Origin: Cryobacterium sp.
Lineage (GTDB): Bacteria; Actinomycetota; Actinomycetes; Actinomycetales; Microbacteriaceae
Length of the DNA stretch: 62,913 nt
Direction of reading: 5' to 3'
Assembly (NCBI GenBank): GCA_019638975.1
Contig: JAHBST010000003.1
Coordinates: 1-62,913, forward strand
Of the stretch, positions 35,569 to 43,759 are shown one piece after another. Each line of letters begins with the position of its first letter. The stretch's first letter is position 1. The notes under the pieces were generated by a model that had not been told where the DNA came from, ran no database searches, and worked only from the letters and a program-made list of their open reading frames with translations. A program made the position numbers and the translations under genes.

Positions 35569-35751
35569 GGGCGTGGCGGAGTCGCGCCCCTTTACTTGAA
35601 TAAGCAACATGACTCGAATAGCGCGATGAACGTCTGATGTCGTGCATGCAGTAATTCGATCCGGCCGTGGCGATGATGCCTGGCCCTCGAACGGACATTC
35701 AGATCGGTATTAGATCTCTAACTTGCGACCTAGACCTGCAAGAATCTGACC

Positions 35752-35973
35752 ATGGATGACATCTGGCAGGGCTTCAGCAACCTGACTTCTTTTACCTGGG
35801 TGGTTGTGCTTGTCGCGCTCGTGCTCCTGTACTTGGTCATTCGACTGGGGGTGTCGCACGCGCTCCGCGACCATGCGCGATGGGTGGAGAGAAAGCGCAT
35901 CAAAGCCACACGCACGACGTACCCTCCGCAAGCGTTTCCGCCGATCACGCCGGAGTCGAGCGATCCGTTCTAG
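35752..35973 (+). CDS. small single-span membrane protein
   Basis: A 73-residue protein with one clear transmembrane helix (about residues 15-37, FTWVVVLVALVLLYLVIRLG) and a basic tail (RWVERKRIKATRT), so the C-terminus is probably cytoplasmic. Function unknown. AAGAAT preceded by TGC lies six bases before the ATG, resembling the leaderless promoters elsewhere in the window with one mismatch. It converges with the HNH gene, three bases between the stops. Confidence 0.6.
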   Translation: MDDIWQGFSNLTSFTWVVVLVALVLLYLVIRLGVSHALRDHARWVERKRIKATRTTYPPQAFPPITPESSDPF

Positions 35974-35976
35974 AGG

Positions 35977-37458
35977 TTAGGCACACTCCGCGCGTTTCTC
36001 GACATTGTCGAGTCGCATCGTGGGGGATTTGGTACTGGGGCGCCATTCGTCGCGGGGGTTGAGCCAGGGTGGTGCCTTGATGTGGGGGACACCGTCGATC
36101 ATCTTGATCTGCCAACCGGATGTTTCGATCGTTCGATGATGGAACCAACAGAGAAGCACTCCGTTGTCGGTTTCGGTGGGGCCGCCGTTTTCGGCCGGGT
36201 CGACGTGGTGGATTTCGGTCCATGCGGCGGGGATGGTGCATCCGGGGATCGCGCAACCGCCGTCCCGCGCCATGATCGCCCGGCGCTGAGCGGGGGTGAA
36301 GCACCGCTGCGGCGACCCCATCCCGTGGATGCTGCCATCCGAGTCGATCGAAATCATCTGGAAACCGCCGGTGCAGGTCAGGTGGCGGATGGTGCGCATC
36401 GACACGGGCGCCTTCGCCCCGTCGATGTAGCCGCGGCCGTAACCGCTGTCCAGATCTGAGGCGCGCACCGTCACGAGCACGGTCGGCGCAGCACCGCCGA
36501 TCTTCGGCACCTGATCGCTGCGCGAATAGTGGTCAACCATGGAGGCGATCACGTCGTGACGCTGCTGGTCGCGACTGCGCGGGTCGGATGCCCGGTCGGC
36601 TTCAGCCTGTTCCTCGGCGGTGCGAAACTCGGTCGTGCTACGAGGCGACATGAACGCGTCGAACAGGCGATTCAGTTTCGCGGCCACTTCGGGCATGAGC
36701 GCGAACCGACCGCACACGAGCCCGCCGACGAGCGTGCCCGACTGGAAACCGCGCGCGTTCCACGCGCGGCGCTCCACCGGCTCCATGCCGTCCGGGTCCA
36801 GGTACGCCTGCCACACCAACGCCTGATCGCGGATCTCGTCCGCCGTGCACGCCGTCGGCACCAGGTCGCTCGTGCCGATCGCGCATCCGACAAGCTCTTC
36901 CTCTGCCGCCTTCAGGCCGTCGATGGTCGCGCAACGGAACGTCGGAACCAAACCCGCGACGATGGCGGATGCCGCATCCACCCCGATCAAACCCGACTCG
37001 AGCGCGTCGGACACGAAACGGAAGCGGGCGGGGCTGGGCATGCCGGATGCGGCCAGTTCCACGCGGGTTTCGTACCCCAGCTTCATGCGGCGAGCGGCGG
37101 TGGAGCCGGACACGAGCGTGACGCGCTCGATCAGCTCGGCCGCGTTGCGGCAACCCTTGCGCGCGGAAAGCGCGTCGGCACGATTCACGAAACCCGTTGA
37201 GCGGTGGGCGACCTCCGCAGCCGCCTCAACGCGAAGCGCGTCCACATACCGCCCGAGCTGTTCGATCGCCGACATGGCCTCCAGCAGGTCGTCATCCGTC
37301 GACGTCTGGAGCCGGCGCGCCGGGATCGCGGCCGCCAGGCTCTTCGCGTGCTCGCGCGCGGCATCCGCAATCGAATCGGCGGTCGCAGTACCCTCGCTCG
37401 ACCCGGAAACGTCGGCCACGACGGCCGGCGATTCGGGGTTGACGGAGGGGACGTTCAT
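35977..37458 (-). CDS. DUF222 / HNH endonuclease (13E12-repeat-type)
   Basis: A 493-residue protein with an N-terminal DUF222 domain (about 60-330) and a C-terminal HNH nuclease domain: RRAIMARDGGCAIPGCTIPA, WTEIHHVDPAENGGPTETDN, LLCWFHHRTIE, containing the metal and catalytic His residues. Such proteins are multicopy in actinobacteria and have mobile-element-like distribution. No intein or intron is attached here. The start at 37458 has no Shine-Dalgarno sequence but a perfect extended -10 directly upstream. Confidence 0.88.
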   Translation of the reverse strand: MNVPSVNPESPAVVADVSGSSEGTATADSIADAAREHAKSLAAAIPARRLQTSTDDDLLEAMSAIEQLGRYVDALRVEAAAEVAHRSTGFVNRADALSARKGCRNAAELIERVTLVSGSTAARRMKLGYETRVELAASGMPSPARFRFVSDALESGLIGVDAASAIVAGLVPTFRCATIDGLKAAEEELVGCAIGTSDLVPTACTADEIRDQALVWQAYLDPDGMEPVERRAWNARGFQSGTLVGGLVCGRFALMPEVAAKLNRLFDAFMSPRSTTEFRTAEEQAEADRASDPRSRDQQRHDVIASMVDHYSRSDQVPKIGGAAPTVLVTVRASDLDSGYGRGYIDGAKAPVSMRTIRHLTCTGGFQMISIDSDGSIHGMGSPQRCFTPAQRRAIMARDGGCAIPGCTIPAAWTEIHHVDPAENGGPTETDNGVLLCWFHHRTIETSGWQIKMIDGVPHIKAPPWLNPRDEWRPSTKSPTMRLDNVEKRAECA

Positions 37459-37464
37459 GGTTAT

Positions 37465-37473
37465 ATTTTAGCA
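37465..37473 (-). promoter_or_regulatory. extended -10 element, leaderless HNH gene
   Basis: On the minus strand this reads TGCTAAAAT, a perfect TGN plus near-consensus hexamer, followed by six bases and ATG at 37458. It lies in a markedly AT-rich upstream stretch (about 37459-37540). Confidence 0.6.
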
Positions 37474-37637
37474 GAAGTCAAGACATAAGTACGATAAAAA
37501 TAGGAAACTGTGGATAAGAAAATAGAACAAAAGAACGACCATTCAAACCACCGCGCAAACCTGCCCCAGCGCACCCGAATCCGCCAGGCGTAACATCGGC
37601 TCAGCCTGCACTGCTGGCCACGGCAAAGGAGGGCGCC

Positions 37638-37847
37638 ATGCTGCGTCTGAGGAATTACTGGGTGTACAGCGCGGGGCTCGCCATCGCGTGGGCTATCGTG
37701 CTGATCGTGTTCATTTCGGTCCGTGGCGCAGCTGAGGCGCCCACGATCCTGCTCGTCTTCGGCGGATTCGTGATCGGGTGGGCGTCGACGACCATCGCGC
37801 GCTACGTGTACCCGCCCGCCAGGCGGTGGACGACAGCACAGCGCTAA
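37638..37847 (+). CDS. small membrane protein, two spans
   Basis: A 69-residue protein with two hydrophobic helices (about 8-28 and 36-57) and a basic C-terminus. AAAGGAGGG at 37625-37633 is a strong ribosome site, which is the main reason to accept it. Function unknown. It sits alone between the HNH gene and the convergent MFS exporter. Confidence 0.65.
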   Translation: MLRLRNYWVYSAGLAIAWAIVLIVFISVRGAAEAPTILLVFGGFVIGWASTTIARYVYPPARRWTTAQR

Positions 37848-37872
37848 CCGCGTCTGGCGCGGCGAACCGCGT

Positions 37873-39270
37873 TCAACCCTGAGCGGCCCGCGGCGGCCAC
37901 TCCACGAGATCCTTCTCCCACGTCTCCGGCTTCCCGATCGTGCGGATCGGCTTGTAGAGCGAGAAGACGATCGCGCCGATGATGAACAGGATCGCGAACG
38001 CGCCCATCGCCAGGTTCACGTTCAGCCCGGCCAGAAGGGCGCCGGCCAGCACGGGGCCGAGCGGGGCAATCGCGACACCGGAGAGGTTCAGCACGGCGTT
38101 CATCCGGCCCTGCAGTTTCGACGGGGTGATCACGCTCGCGTATCCGATGAGTCCGGAGTTGACGGCCGGAATCAGGATGACCGCGATCGCAACCCACATC
38201 AGGTACTGCCAGTACTCGGTCGACAGGGCCATGGCGGTGCCGCCGATGACCGCCACGAGGATGCCGACCACGGCGAGCCTGCCCGCCGGGAAACGCTTCA
38301 CGAGCGGCCCCGCGATGATCGAGCCGATCAGCATCGACGCACCGGCTGCGGCGTTGATGAGGCCGATGAGCACCGGCTCCGTGGCGATCTGCACGAGGTG
38401 CAGGTTCAGGGCGAACATCAGCCCGTTGAAACCGAGGTTGATGAGCGCGAAAATGCCGAGGCTCGTGCGCAGGAACTTCACCGACCACACGAAACGCATG
38501 CCCTCGACCAGGGTGGTCCAGGCGCTCGTGCCCTTCGTGTGCCCGAGATCCTCATTGAGCGGGCCCCGCACGAAAATCGTGCACACGAGAACGACCGCGT
38601 AACCGACCGCGCTCGCCAGGAACGGGAAGATCCTGCCCAACGAATACAGCACACCGCCGACGGGCCCGGAGACGAGCGACGCCACAGCCGAGCGGCCCTG
38701 CACAGCCGCCATCGCCGACCCCATCTGGTCCGCGCGGACAACCTGTCGGATGCCGCCCGCCTCCGCCGGCCCGAAGAACGACGCGACGATGGCCGAGAAG
38801 AACAGCACGAGCGTCAAATGCCACACGGTCAGAGTCGACGTGGCGATTGCGACGACGAGGGACGTGAACAGGATGAAGTCGATCGCCGAACACAGGATGA
38901 GCAGCCGCCTGCGGTCCACCCGGTCGGCAATCGCGCCCGCCGGGAGCGTCGCCACGACGTACCCGATCGCGCCGAGCGCGCTGATCAGCCCGGCCTGAAA
39001 CACCGACTGGGTGAGGGCGAACGCGATGAGTGGCACGGCGAACGTCGCAAACCCGGAGCCGATGATCTGCGTCGTCTTGCCTGACATGAGCAACAGGTAG
39101 TCGCGGTTGTGCCACAGTGAAGGGCCGGCCAGCTTCGACGAATCGGGGGAGCCGGGGGAGTCGGATGCGGCCGAGGCGTCGGCGCCGCCCGGTGCCTCAA
39201 CGTGCACGGCGGTTTCGGGCGAAATGGCGGTACTCGTGACGGTGTCGTCGCTCGCGGGGATGGAAGTCAT
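37873..39270 (-). CDS. MFS transporter, likely drug/metabolite exporter
   Basis: Major facilitator protein of 465 residues with about twelve membrane spans after a disordered N-terminal tail of about 50 residues. The loop 2-3 motif is recognisable as GAIADRVDRRRLLILCS. The MFS_3/enterobactin-exporter-like style suggests efflux. The start is set at ATG 39270; the open frame continues upstream through the operator repeats. It is divergent from an ArsR-type regulator, and the shared 80-bp gap contains four phased operator repeats, so induction by the exported compound is likely. Confidence 0.88.
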   Translation of the reverse strand: MTSIPASDDTVTSTAISPETAVHVEAPGGADASAASDSPGSPDSSKLAGPSLWHNRDYLLLMSGKTTQIIGSGFATFAVPLIAFALTQSVFQAGLISALGAIGYVVATLPAGAIADRVDRRRLLILCSAIDFILFTSLVVAIATSTLTVWHLTLVLFFSAIVASFFGPAEAGGIRQVVRADQMGSAMAAVQGRSAVASLVSGPVGGVLYSLGRIFPFLASAVGYAVVLVCTIFVRGPLNEDLGHTKGTSAWTTLVEGMRFVWSVKFLRTSLGIFALINLGFNGLMFALNLHLVQIATEPVLIGLINAAAGASMLIGSIIAGPLVKRFPAGRLAVVGILVAVIGGTAMALSTEYWQYLMWVAIAVILIPAVNSGLIGYASVITPSKLQGRMNAVLNLSGVAIAPLGPVLAGALLAGLNVNLAMGAFAILFIIGAIVFSLYKPIRTIGKPETWEKDLVEWPPRAAQG

Positions 39271-39284
39271 AACCGAAACTATAA

Positions 39285-39334
39285 TTGCGCAAGAACTATT
39301 GCGCAAGTCTAATTGCGCAATTTTAGTTGCGGGA
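39285..39334. promoter_or_regulatory. phased operator array: three TTGCGCAA palindromes plus one degenerate copy, 14-bp period
   Basis: Perfect palindromes TTGCGCAA begin at 39285, 39299 and 39313, exactly 14 bp apart. A fourth, degenerate TTGCGGGA begins at 39327, again 14 bp on. The array fills the gap between the MFS exporter start (39270) and the ArsR regulator start (39351), covering the exporter promoter region. The regulator at 39351 is the obvious ligand, probably binding cooperatively. Confidence 0.75.
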
Positions 39335-39338
39335 TTGC

Positions 39339-39344
39339 TAGACT
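39339..39344 (+). promoter_or_regulatory. extended -10 element, leaderless ArsR gene
   Basis: TAGACT preceded by TGC and followed by six bases and ATG 39351. The last degenerate operator copy ends five bases upstream, so the regulator probably represses itself. Confidence 0.55.
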
Positions 39345-39350
39345 GGGTTC

Positions 39351-39965
39351 ATGGTCAAACAGTCGTACCGCGTCACCGACACGTCGACTCTGCGCGCACT
39401 GGCGCATCCGCTTCGGCAACGCATCATCCTGGAGTTGTCGGTTCGGCGCTCGGCGCGCGCGGCCGACCTTGCGGAGATCATCGGCGAACCCGCGAACGCG
39501 ATCAGCTACCACCTGCGTTCGCTCGCGAAAGCGAACCTCATCGTCGAAGCGCCCGAGCTCGCCCGGGACAGCAGGGACCGCGTGTGGACGGCGGCGCATC
39601 CGGAGGGCATCTACATTCCGGCGGATGCCGCGGATCCCGCTGGCGACCTTCTCGATCAGGAATTCATGACCTGGATCGGCAAGCTGATTCGCGAAACTCT
39701 CCCAGCGGATCCGCTCGCCACTCGCGGGCGATACATGGGCGCTGCGCTCCTCACCAAGGATGAGTCGCACGCGCTGTTCATGGAGCTGGCCGAGGTTCTC
39801 GAACGCTGGCGCGAGCACGGCATGGATGCTTGGGCGGAGAACCCGCACGACCCCGCTCGTGTGTTCCACCACCTCGCCGCGTTCGTGGGCAACCGGGACC
39901 TCCCCTCGGCGAGCACTGCCGACCCCAAGGATGCGGATGCGCCACCCACGTCGACCGTGAGCTGA
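39351..39965 (+). CDS. ArsR-type winged-helix transcriptional regulator
   Basis: A 204-residue regulator with an N-terminal winged helix (about 10-85): LRALAHPLRQRIILELSVRR, DLAEIIGEPANAISYHLRSL. No metal-binding CxC motif of classical ArsR/SmtB is present, so it senses something other than metals, presumably the MFS substrate. The C-terminal part (about 100-180) is a helical ligand or dimerisation region. It is divergent from the exporter and adjacent to its operator array. Confidence 0.86.
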   Translation: MVKQSYRVTDTSTLRALAHPLRQRIILELSVRRSARAADLAEIIGEPANAISYHLRSLAKANLIVEAPELARDSRDRVWTAAHPEGIYIPADAADPAGDLLDQEFMTWIGKLIRETLPADPLATRGRYMGAALLTKDESHALFMELAEVLERWREHGMDAWAENPHDPARVFHHLAAFVGNRDLPSASTADPKDADAPPTSTVS

Positions 39966-39974
39966 ACGGCGGAA

Positions 39975-39980
39975 TAGTCT
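39975..39980 (+). promoter_or_regulatory. leaderless -10 element for the P-loop kinase gene
   Basis: TAGTCT, six bases, then ATG 39987. It lies just after the regulator stop codon, separating this gene from the ArsR transcript. Confidence 0.45.
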
Positions 39981-39986
39981 GGGCGG

Positions 39987-40526
39987 ATGGCGTCGACCGC
40001 TGTATTCGTGAACGGCATCCCAGGTTCGGGGAAAACCGCGCTTGCCACAGCGCTCGCCGCGGAACTCAGGTTTCCCCTTGTGGCCAAAGACGCGATCAAG
40101 GAGTCGCTTGCTGACATCGTGAGCGTGGACCTTCCTACCCGTGGGCTCGGCGCCCTGGCCTCCGAGGCGATGTGGTCGATCGCCGGGATGATCGAGGGGC
40201 CAGTGATCATCGAATCGTTCTGGGCGAGTGGGCGAGATGAGGAGTTCTTCCGCGCAGGGGTTTCTGCGGCGGGCATTGCCCGAGCAGTAGAGGTGTGGTG
40301 CGAAGTGTCGGTCGAGACCGCGCGGCTTCGGGTCACCACAAGACCGCGTCACGAGATTCACCAGGACACGGCACGTGTCGCCGAGTGGGAGCAGTTCGCC
40401 GCCACGGCGCGGCCCATCTCAACCTTTCCGGTCCTTAATTGCAACACCGAGGGGCCGGTTGACGTACCCGCGTTGGCAGGAGAGATCCTTGGAATTCTGG
40501 GGTTAAGTAGCCAGCAAAGACGGTGA
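39987..40526 (+). CDS. P-loop kinase of the AAA_33/zeta-like group
   Basis: A 179-residue ATP-binding protein with an intact Walker A NGIPGSGKTALATALA (9-24) and the following LVAKDAIKESLADI, the pattern of small phosphotransferases such as zeta-toxin-like or chloramphenicol-phosphotransferase-like kinases. WCEVSVETARLRVTTRPRH resembles the lid region. The phosphorylated substrate is unknown. There is no adjacent antitoxin-like gene, so a toxin role is unlikely. It converges with the VOC gene 14 bp on. Confidence 0.7.
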   Translation: MASTAVFVNGIPGSGKTALATALAAELRFPLVAKDAIKESLADIVSVDLPTRGLGALASEAMWSIAGMIEGPVIIESFWASGRDEEFFRAGVSAAGIARAVEVWCEVSVETARLRVTTRPRHEIHQDTARVAEWEQFAATARPISTFPVLNCNTEGPVDVPALAGEILGILGLSSQQRR

Positions 40527-40540
40527 GCTGAGGCGTTTTC

Positions 40541-40912
40541 CTACTGTGCCACGTGGAGCTGCTGCAGTGCCCACGAGTTGCCGTCGGGGTCGCTGAAGTA
40601 GGCGTAGAGGATGCCGCCCATATCGCTGACCTCTGAAACCTCGACACCTTTCGCGACGAGCTCGTTTCGAACGGCATCCACATCGTCGACAACTAAATGC
40701 AGCCCCTGCACCGGCGCAGAATCCTGCGCAGAAATGCCCACGCCGAACACGACGGAACACGCGGAGCCCGGAGGCGTCAACTGCACGACGCGCATCCCGT
40801 TGCCCGGCTCGACATCATGGTCCAGTTGGAAGCCGACCTGGTCGGTGTAGAAGGCCTTGCTGCGGTCCACATCGGTGCTGAGTAGCGGAACGAGTTCCAG
40901 TCGCATGTCCAT
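40541..40912 (-). CDS. VOC (glyoxalase/bleomycin-resistance fold) protein
   Basis: Single-domain VOC protein of 123 residues; the family covers glyoxalases, dioxygenases and antibiotic-binding proteins, and the exact reaction is not readable. Stretches LSTDVDRSKAFYTDQVGFQL, LHLVVDDVDAVRNELVAKGV and YFSDPDGNSWALQQ are typical. The start is put at ATG 40912 (or 40906) because of the upstream AAAGGGAGAG site. A longer in-frame start at 40999 would fuse in the remnant of an unrelated sigma-factor gene. Confidence 0.85.
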   Translation of the reverse strand: MDMRLELVPLLSTDVDRSKAFYTDQVGFQLDHDVEPGNGMRVVQLTPPGSACSVVFGVGISAQDSAPVQGLHLVVDDVDAVRNELVAKGVEVSEVSDMGGILYAYFSDPDGNSWALQQLHVAQ

Positions 40913-40942
40913 CAGGTAATTCTCTCCCTTTGCTCGCCATCG

Positions 40943-40999
40943 CAAGTACGCGCCCTCGATCCGCCACACGGCGTCGACGGTGCGAGCGATATCCGACAT
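40943..40999 (-). pseudogene. fossil N-terminus of an ECF sigma factor (YCII/DGPF-associated type)
   Basis: The 19 codons MSDIARTVDAVWRIEGAYL closely match the N-terminus of ECF42/SigJ-like sigma factors, which characteristically read MSD-AR-VEAVWRIES-R. That group is normally encoded directly downstream of a YCII/DGPF-domain gene, exactly this position. The remaining ~380 residues are gone; the frame then runs into the VOC leader. Inferred: a deletion removed the sigma gene, leaving its start. Identification rests on a short match. Confidence 0.65.
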
Positions 41000-41024
41000 A
41001 GGCGTTCCAGTTCCCGGCGGACGC

Positions 41025-41450
41025 TCAGGACTTTTCGAGTTCCTCGCGCCAGTCTTCCTCCTTCTTGAGATACTCGTTGCCCTCGAAGTCGGCGAAGTCG
41101 CTCATGTCCGTGACCCGGCGCACCTCAAGTTTGTTGCCGGGACCGAGCGGGCAACGGCTCGCCCACTCGATGGCCTCCTCCTTGCTGGAAACCTGGATGA
41201 TCCAGAAGCCGTTGAACAGTTCGTGGATTTCGCCGTACGGGCCATCCGTCACGAGAGGCGGGTCGTTGTCGAAGTTGACGACGAACGCCTCCGAGAGGTC
41301 GTCGGCGAGCCCGTCACCTCCGATCATCACTCCCGCCTTCATCATGGACTCGTTGTAGGCGCCCATCGCGTTGATGATCTGCTCGAAATCGGCCTTCTCG
41401 TAGGCCGCCTTTCCTTCCGGGGTGGTGCGCATGATGAGCATGAATTTCAT
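41025..41450 (-). CDS. YCII-related (DGPF-domain) protein
   Basis: A 141-residue YCII/DGPF protein; the motif appears as VTDGPYGEIHELFNGFWIIQ. The domain is a small ferredoxin-like fold with a conserved Asp-His pair and is typically the partner of ECF42-type sigma factors. The start at ATG 41450 follows AAGGAGAA. Here the partner sigma gene is reduced to a 19-codon stub 25 bp downstream, so this protein is orphaned from its usual regulator. Confidence 0.87.
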   Translation of the reverse strand: MKFMLIMRTTPEGKAAYEKADFEQIINAMGAYNESMMKAGVMIGGDGLADDLSEAFVVNFDNDPPLVTDGPYGEIHELFNGFWIIQVSSKEEAIEWASRCPLGPGNKLEVRRVTDMSDFADFEGNEYLKKEEDWREELEKS

Positions 41451-41545
41451 GGTGTTCTCCTTCATCAGGGGAGGCTGCGCGGTGCGTCCTCCTACTATGC
41501 CGTCGAACGGGCGAGAACTTAATCGACATCGGACGACAATTTGCC

Positions 41546-41551
41546 TACAGT
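41546..41551 (+). promoter_or_regulatory. leaderless -10 element for the dienelactone-hydrolase-like gene
   Basis: TACAGT, six bases, ATG 41558. No ribosome site is seen, consistent with leaderless expression. Confidence 0.45.
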
Positions 41552-41557
41552 TTTTTC

Positions 41558-42136
41558 ATGACAGACGTTGCACTCTTCCACCACGCCCTCGGACTCACCC
41601 CGGGAATCAACGCGTTCGCGGCGACACTTCGCGGGGCCGGCCACACCGTCCACACGCCGGACCTGTTCGACGGCACGACCTTCGCCACCATCGACGAGGG
41701 TGTTGGGTATGCCAGCGAGATCGGATTCGGCGAGATCATGGACCGCGCCAGGCTTGCCGCCGATGCGTTGCCAACGGACGTCGTCTACATCGGGTTCTCG
41801 CTCGGGGTCGTTGCCGCGCAGATGCTCGCGCAGACACGGTCGGGCGCCCGCGGCGCTGTGCTGTGCTACTCGTGCGTGCCGTACACGGAGTTCGGCGAAG
41901 CGTGGCCGGAGGGCGTGCCCGTTCAAATCCACGGCATGGATGCCGACCCCTACTTTGCCGACGAAGGCGACCTGGATGCGGCACGCGAGCTCGTCGCATC
42001 CGCCGACAATGCCGAGTTGTTCGTGTACTCCGGCGACCAGCACTACTTCGCCGACTCGACCCTGCCGTCGTATCGGCCGGAAGCGGCGGAGCTGCTCATG
42101 AGCCGGGTTCTGGAGTTCCTCGACGCCAACGGCTGA
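41558..42136 (+). CDS. dienelactone-hydrolase-like alpha/beta hydrolase
   Basis: Alpha/beta hydrolase of 192 residues in the dienelactone hydrolase family. The nucleophile elbow is GFSLG with Ser81, where classical dienelactone hydrolases have Cys. The acid and histidine are in VQIHGMDADPYF and YSGDQHYFADS. It is probably a soluble hydrolase of unknown substrate. A Smr-domain gene follows after 20 bp and may be cotranscribed. Confidence 0.82.
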   Translation: MTDVALFHHALGLTPGINAFAATLRGAGHTVHTPDLFDGTTFATIDEGVGYASEIGFGEIMDRARLAADALPTDVVYIGFSLGVVAAQMLAQTRSGARGAVLCYSCVPYTEFGEAWPEGVPVQIHGMDADPYFADEGDLDAARELVASADNAELFVYSGDQHYFADSTLPSYRPEAAELLMSRVLEFLDANG

Positions 42137-42156
42137 CACTGGGGCAGGATGGGAGC

Positions 42157-42411
42157 GTGAAGCTCAAACTCGACCTGCACGACATCTACAACCGCGGTGT
42201 CGACATCGATCGGGCGCTCCGCGACATCATCGACGAGGCAGTCGCCAAGAGAGCGCCGCTCGTCGAGATTATTCCGGGGAAGGGTTCCGGCGCGCTCAAG
42301 AAGCGAGTGCTGCGATTCCTCGACCAACCTGAAATCAAAGCCCAGTACCACCGCGTCGAGAAGGACTCCAAGAACTTCGGGCGTGTGTTCGTGCACTTCC
42401 GGTGGAAGTGA
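42157..42411 (+). CDS. Smr-domain protein (small MutS-related)
   Basis: Stand-alone Smr domain of 84 residues. DLHDIYNRGVD and IIPGKGSGALKKRVLRFL carry the DLH and G-x-G-x-G-x-LK signatures of the domain, which can nick nucleic acids. The GTG start at 42157 is inferred from conservation (VKLKLDLH); CAGGAT lies six bases upstream, one mismatch from the leaderless pattern. Its stop overlaps the ATG of pxpA. Confidence 0.8.
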   Translation: MKLKLDLHDIYNRGVDIDRALRDIIDEAVAKRAPLVEIIPGKGSGALKKRVLRFLDQPEIKAQYHRVEKDSKNFGRVFVHFRWK

Positions 42412-43154
42412 TGGGGATGCCAACAATCGATCTGAACAGCGACCTCGGCGAAGGAATGGGCGACGACGACGCCATGTTCGGCATCGTCACGAGCGCGAAC
42501 ATTGCCTGCGGATTCCATGCCGGCAACCCGGAGACGATGCTCGCGAGCGTCCAACTCGCATCCGAGCACGGGGTGAGCGTTGGTGCGCATCCGTCCTATC
42601 GCGACCGCGAAGGTTTCGGCCGCCGCGACCAGGAAGTCGAGCCCGATGCGCTGCTGCTCGACGTGCTCGAGCAATTGGACGCGCTGACAACGGCAGCCGA
42701 CATCGCGGATGTTCGCATCCGATATGTGAAGCCACACGGCGCGCTCTACAACCGCATCGCCGTCGATCCCGCGCAAGCGGATGCCGTCGCGCGCGCCGCA
42801 CGGGACGCACAATTGCCGATCCTCGGGCTTGCCGGAACGGAAATTCACCGGGCCGCCCAACGCCACGGCGTGCAGTTCCACCGCGAGGCTTTCGTCGATC
42901 GTGCGTATCTTCCCGACGGCACGCTCGTGCCGCGGACAACGCCCGGCGCGGTGCTGACCGACGTGAACACCGTGGCGCCTCGCGCGGTGCGCATGATCAC
43001 CGAGGGAACGGTCGATGCGATCGATGGCACGGTAGTCGTCGTCGAACTCGACTCGCTGTGCGTACACGGCGACACTCCAGGTGCTGTCGCGATGGCCGCC
43101 CTCGTGCGAGAGCGACTCCTCGCGGCAGGAGTCGAACTTCGGGCGTTCGCATGA
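42411..43154 (+). CDS. pxpA: 5-oxoprolinase subunit A (LamB/YcsF family)
   Basis: Subunit of the ATP-dependent 5-oxoprolinase that opens pyroglutamate to glutamate. The 247-residue protein begins with the family signature TIDLNSDLGEGMG, followed by IVTSANIACGFHAGNPETM and SVGAHPSYRDREGFGRR; HGALYNR is a third conserved block. ATG 42411 overlaps the previous stop (TGATG); ATG 42417 is an alternative. It heads pxpABC, with each gene overlapping the next. Confidence 0.93.
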   Translation: MGMPTIDLNSDLGEGMGDDDAMFGIVTSANIACGFHAGNPETMLASVQLASEHGVSVGAHPSYRDREGFGRRDQEVEPDALLLDVLEQLDALTTAADIADVRIRYVKPHGALYNRIAVDPAQADAVARAARDAQLPILGLAGTEIHRAAQRHGVQFHREAFVDRAYLPDGTLVPRTTPGAVLTDVNTVAPRAVRMITEGTVDAIDGTVVVVELDSLCVHGDTPGAVAMAALVRERLLAAGVELRAFA

Positions 43155-43759
43155 GAGTGCTACCGTTCGGCGACCGTGCCGTCCTCGCCGAATACGACAC
43201 CCTCGCCGAGACCATGGATGCCTTTCGGGCGCTCGACGCCGCCCGCCCGAGCGGAGTGCAGGAACTCGTCCCCGCCGCGCGCACCGTGCTCGCGCGCATC
43301 GACCCCGCGCTCATCTCGTTGCGCGCTGCAGAGCAGTGGCTTAGGGACACTCAGGCCATACATGCCGTCACAGGCATAAGCGAGAGCGTCACGATTCCGG
43401 TTCGCTACGACGGCCCCGATCTCGCGTACACCGCCGAGATTCTAGGCATGAGCGCAGACGAACTCATCTCCCGCCACTCGGGCGCCGAATGGCGGTGCGC
43501 GTTCATCGGGTTCGCTCCCGGATTCGCCTATCTCGCCGGCCCCATCGGGCTTGAAGTGCCGCGCCGAGCGACCTCCCGCCAGGCGGTCCCGGCCGGCTCG
43601 GTCGGCCTCGCAGGCGAATTCACCGGCATCTACCCACGAAGCTCGCCCGGCGGCTGGCAGCTCATCGGCACGACGGACGCCGTGCTCTGGGACGAAACCC
43701 GCGAGCATCCGTCGACCATCGCGCCGGGCATGACCGTGCGCTTCGAGGTGCTGCCGTGA
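43151..43759 (+). CDS. pxpB: 5-oxoprolinase subunit B (KipI family)
   Basis: A 202-residue KipI/PxpB-family protein. Typical motifs are VTIPVRYDGPDLAYTAEILG and CAFIGFAPGFAYLAG, then [20 protein letters not shown] and YPRSSPGGWQLIGTT, the allophanate-hydrolase-subunit-1 fold. The ATG at 43151 overlaps the pxpA stop (ATGA). Confidence 0.93.
   Translation: MRVLPFGDRAVLAEYDTLAETMDAFRALDAARPSGVQELVPAARTVLARIDPALISLRAAEQWLRDTQAIHAVTGISESVTIPVRYDGPDLAYTAEILGMSADELISRHSGAEWRCAFIGFAPGFAYLAGPIGLEVPRRATSRQAVPAGSVGLAGEFTGIYPRSSPGGWQLIGTTDAVLWDETREHPSTIAPGMTVRFEVLP

Noticed and set aside
37638..37847. Dismissing the small two-span membrane gene as a chance frame
   Set aside because: The dismissal was rejected, because AAAGGAGGG is well placed and both hydrophobic helices are clear; the gene is kept with moderate confidence.
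39271..39306. Upstream extension of the MFS gene start into the TTGCGCAA repeats
   Set aside because: Those codons overlap the operator array and add a non-conserved segment; ATG 39270 is the better start.
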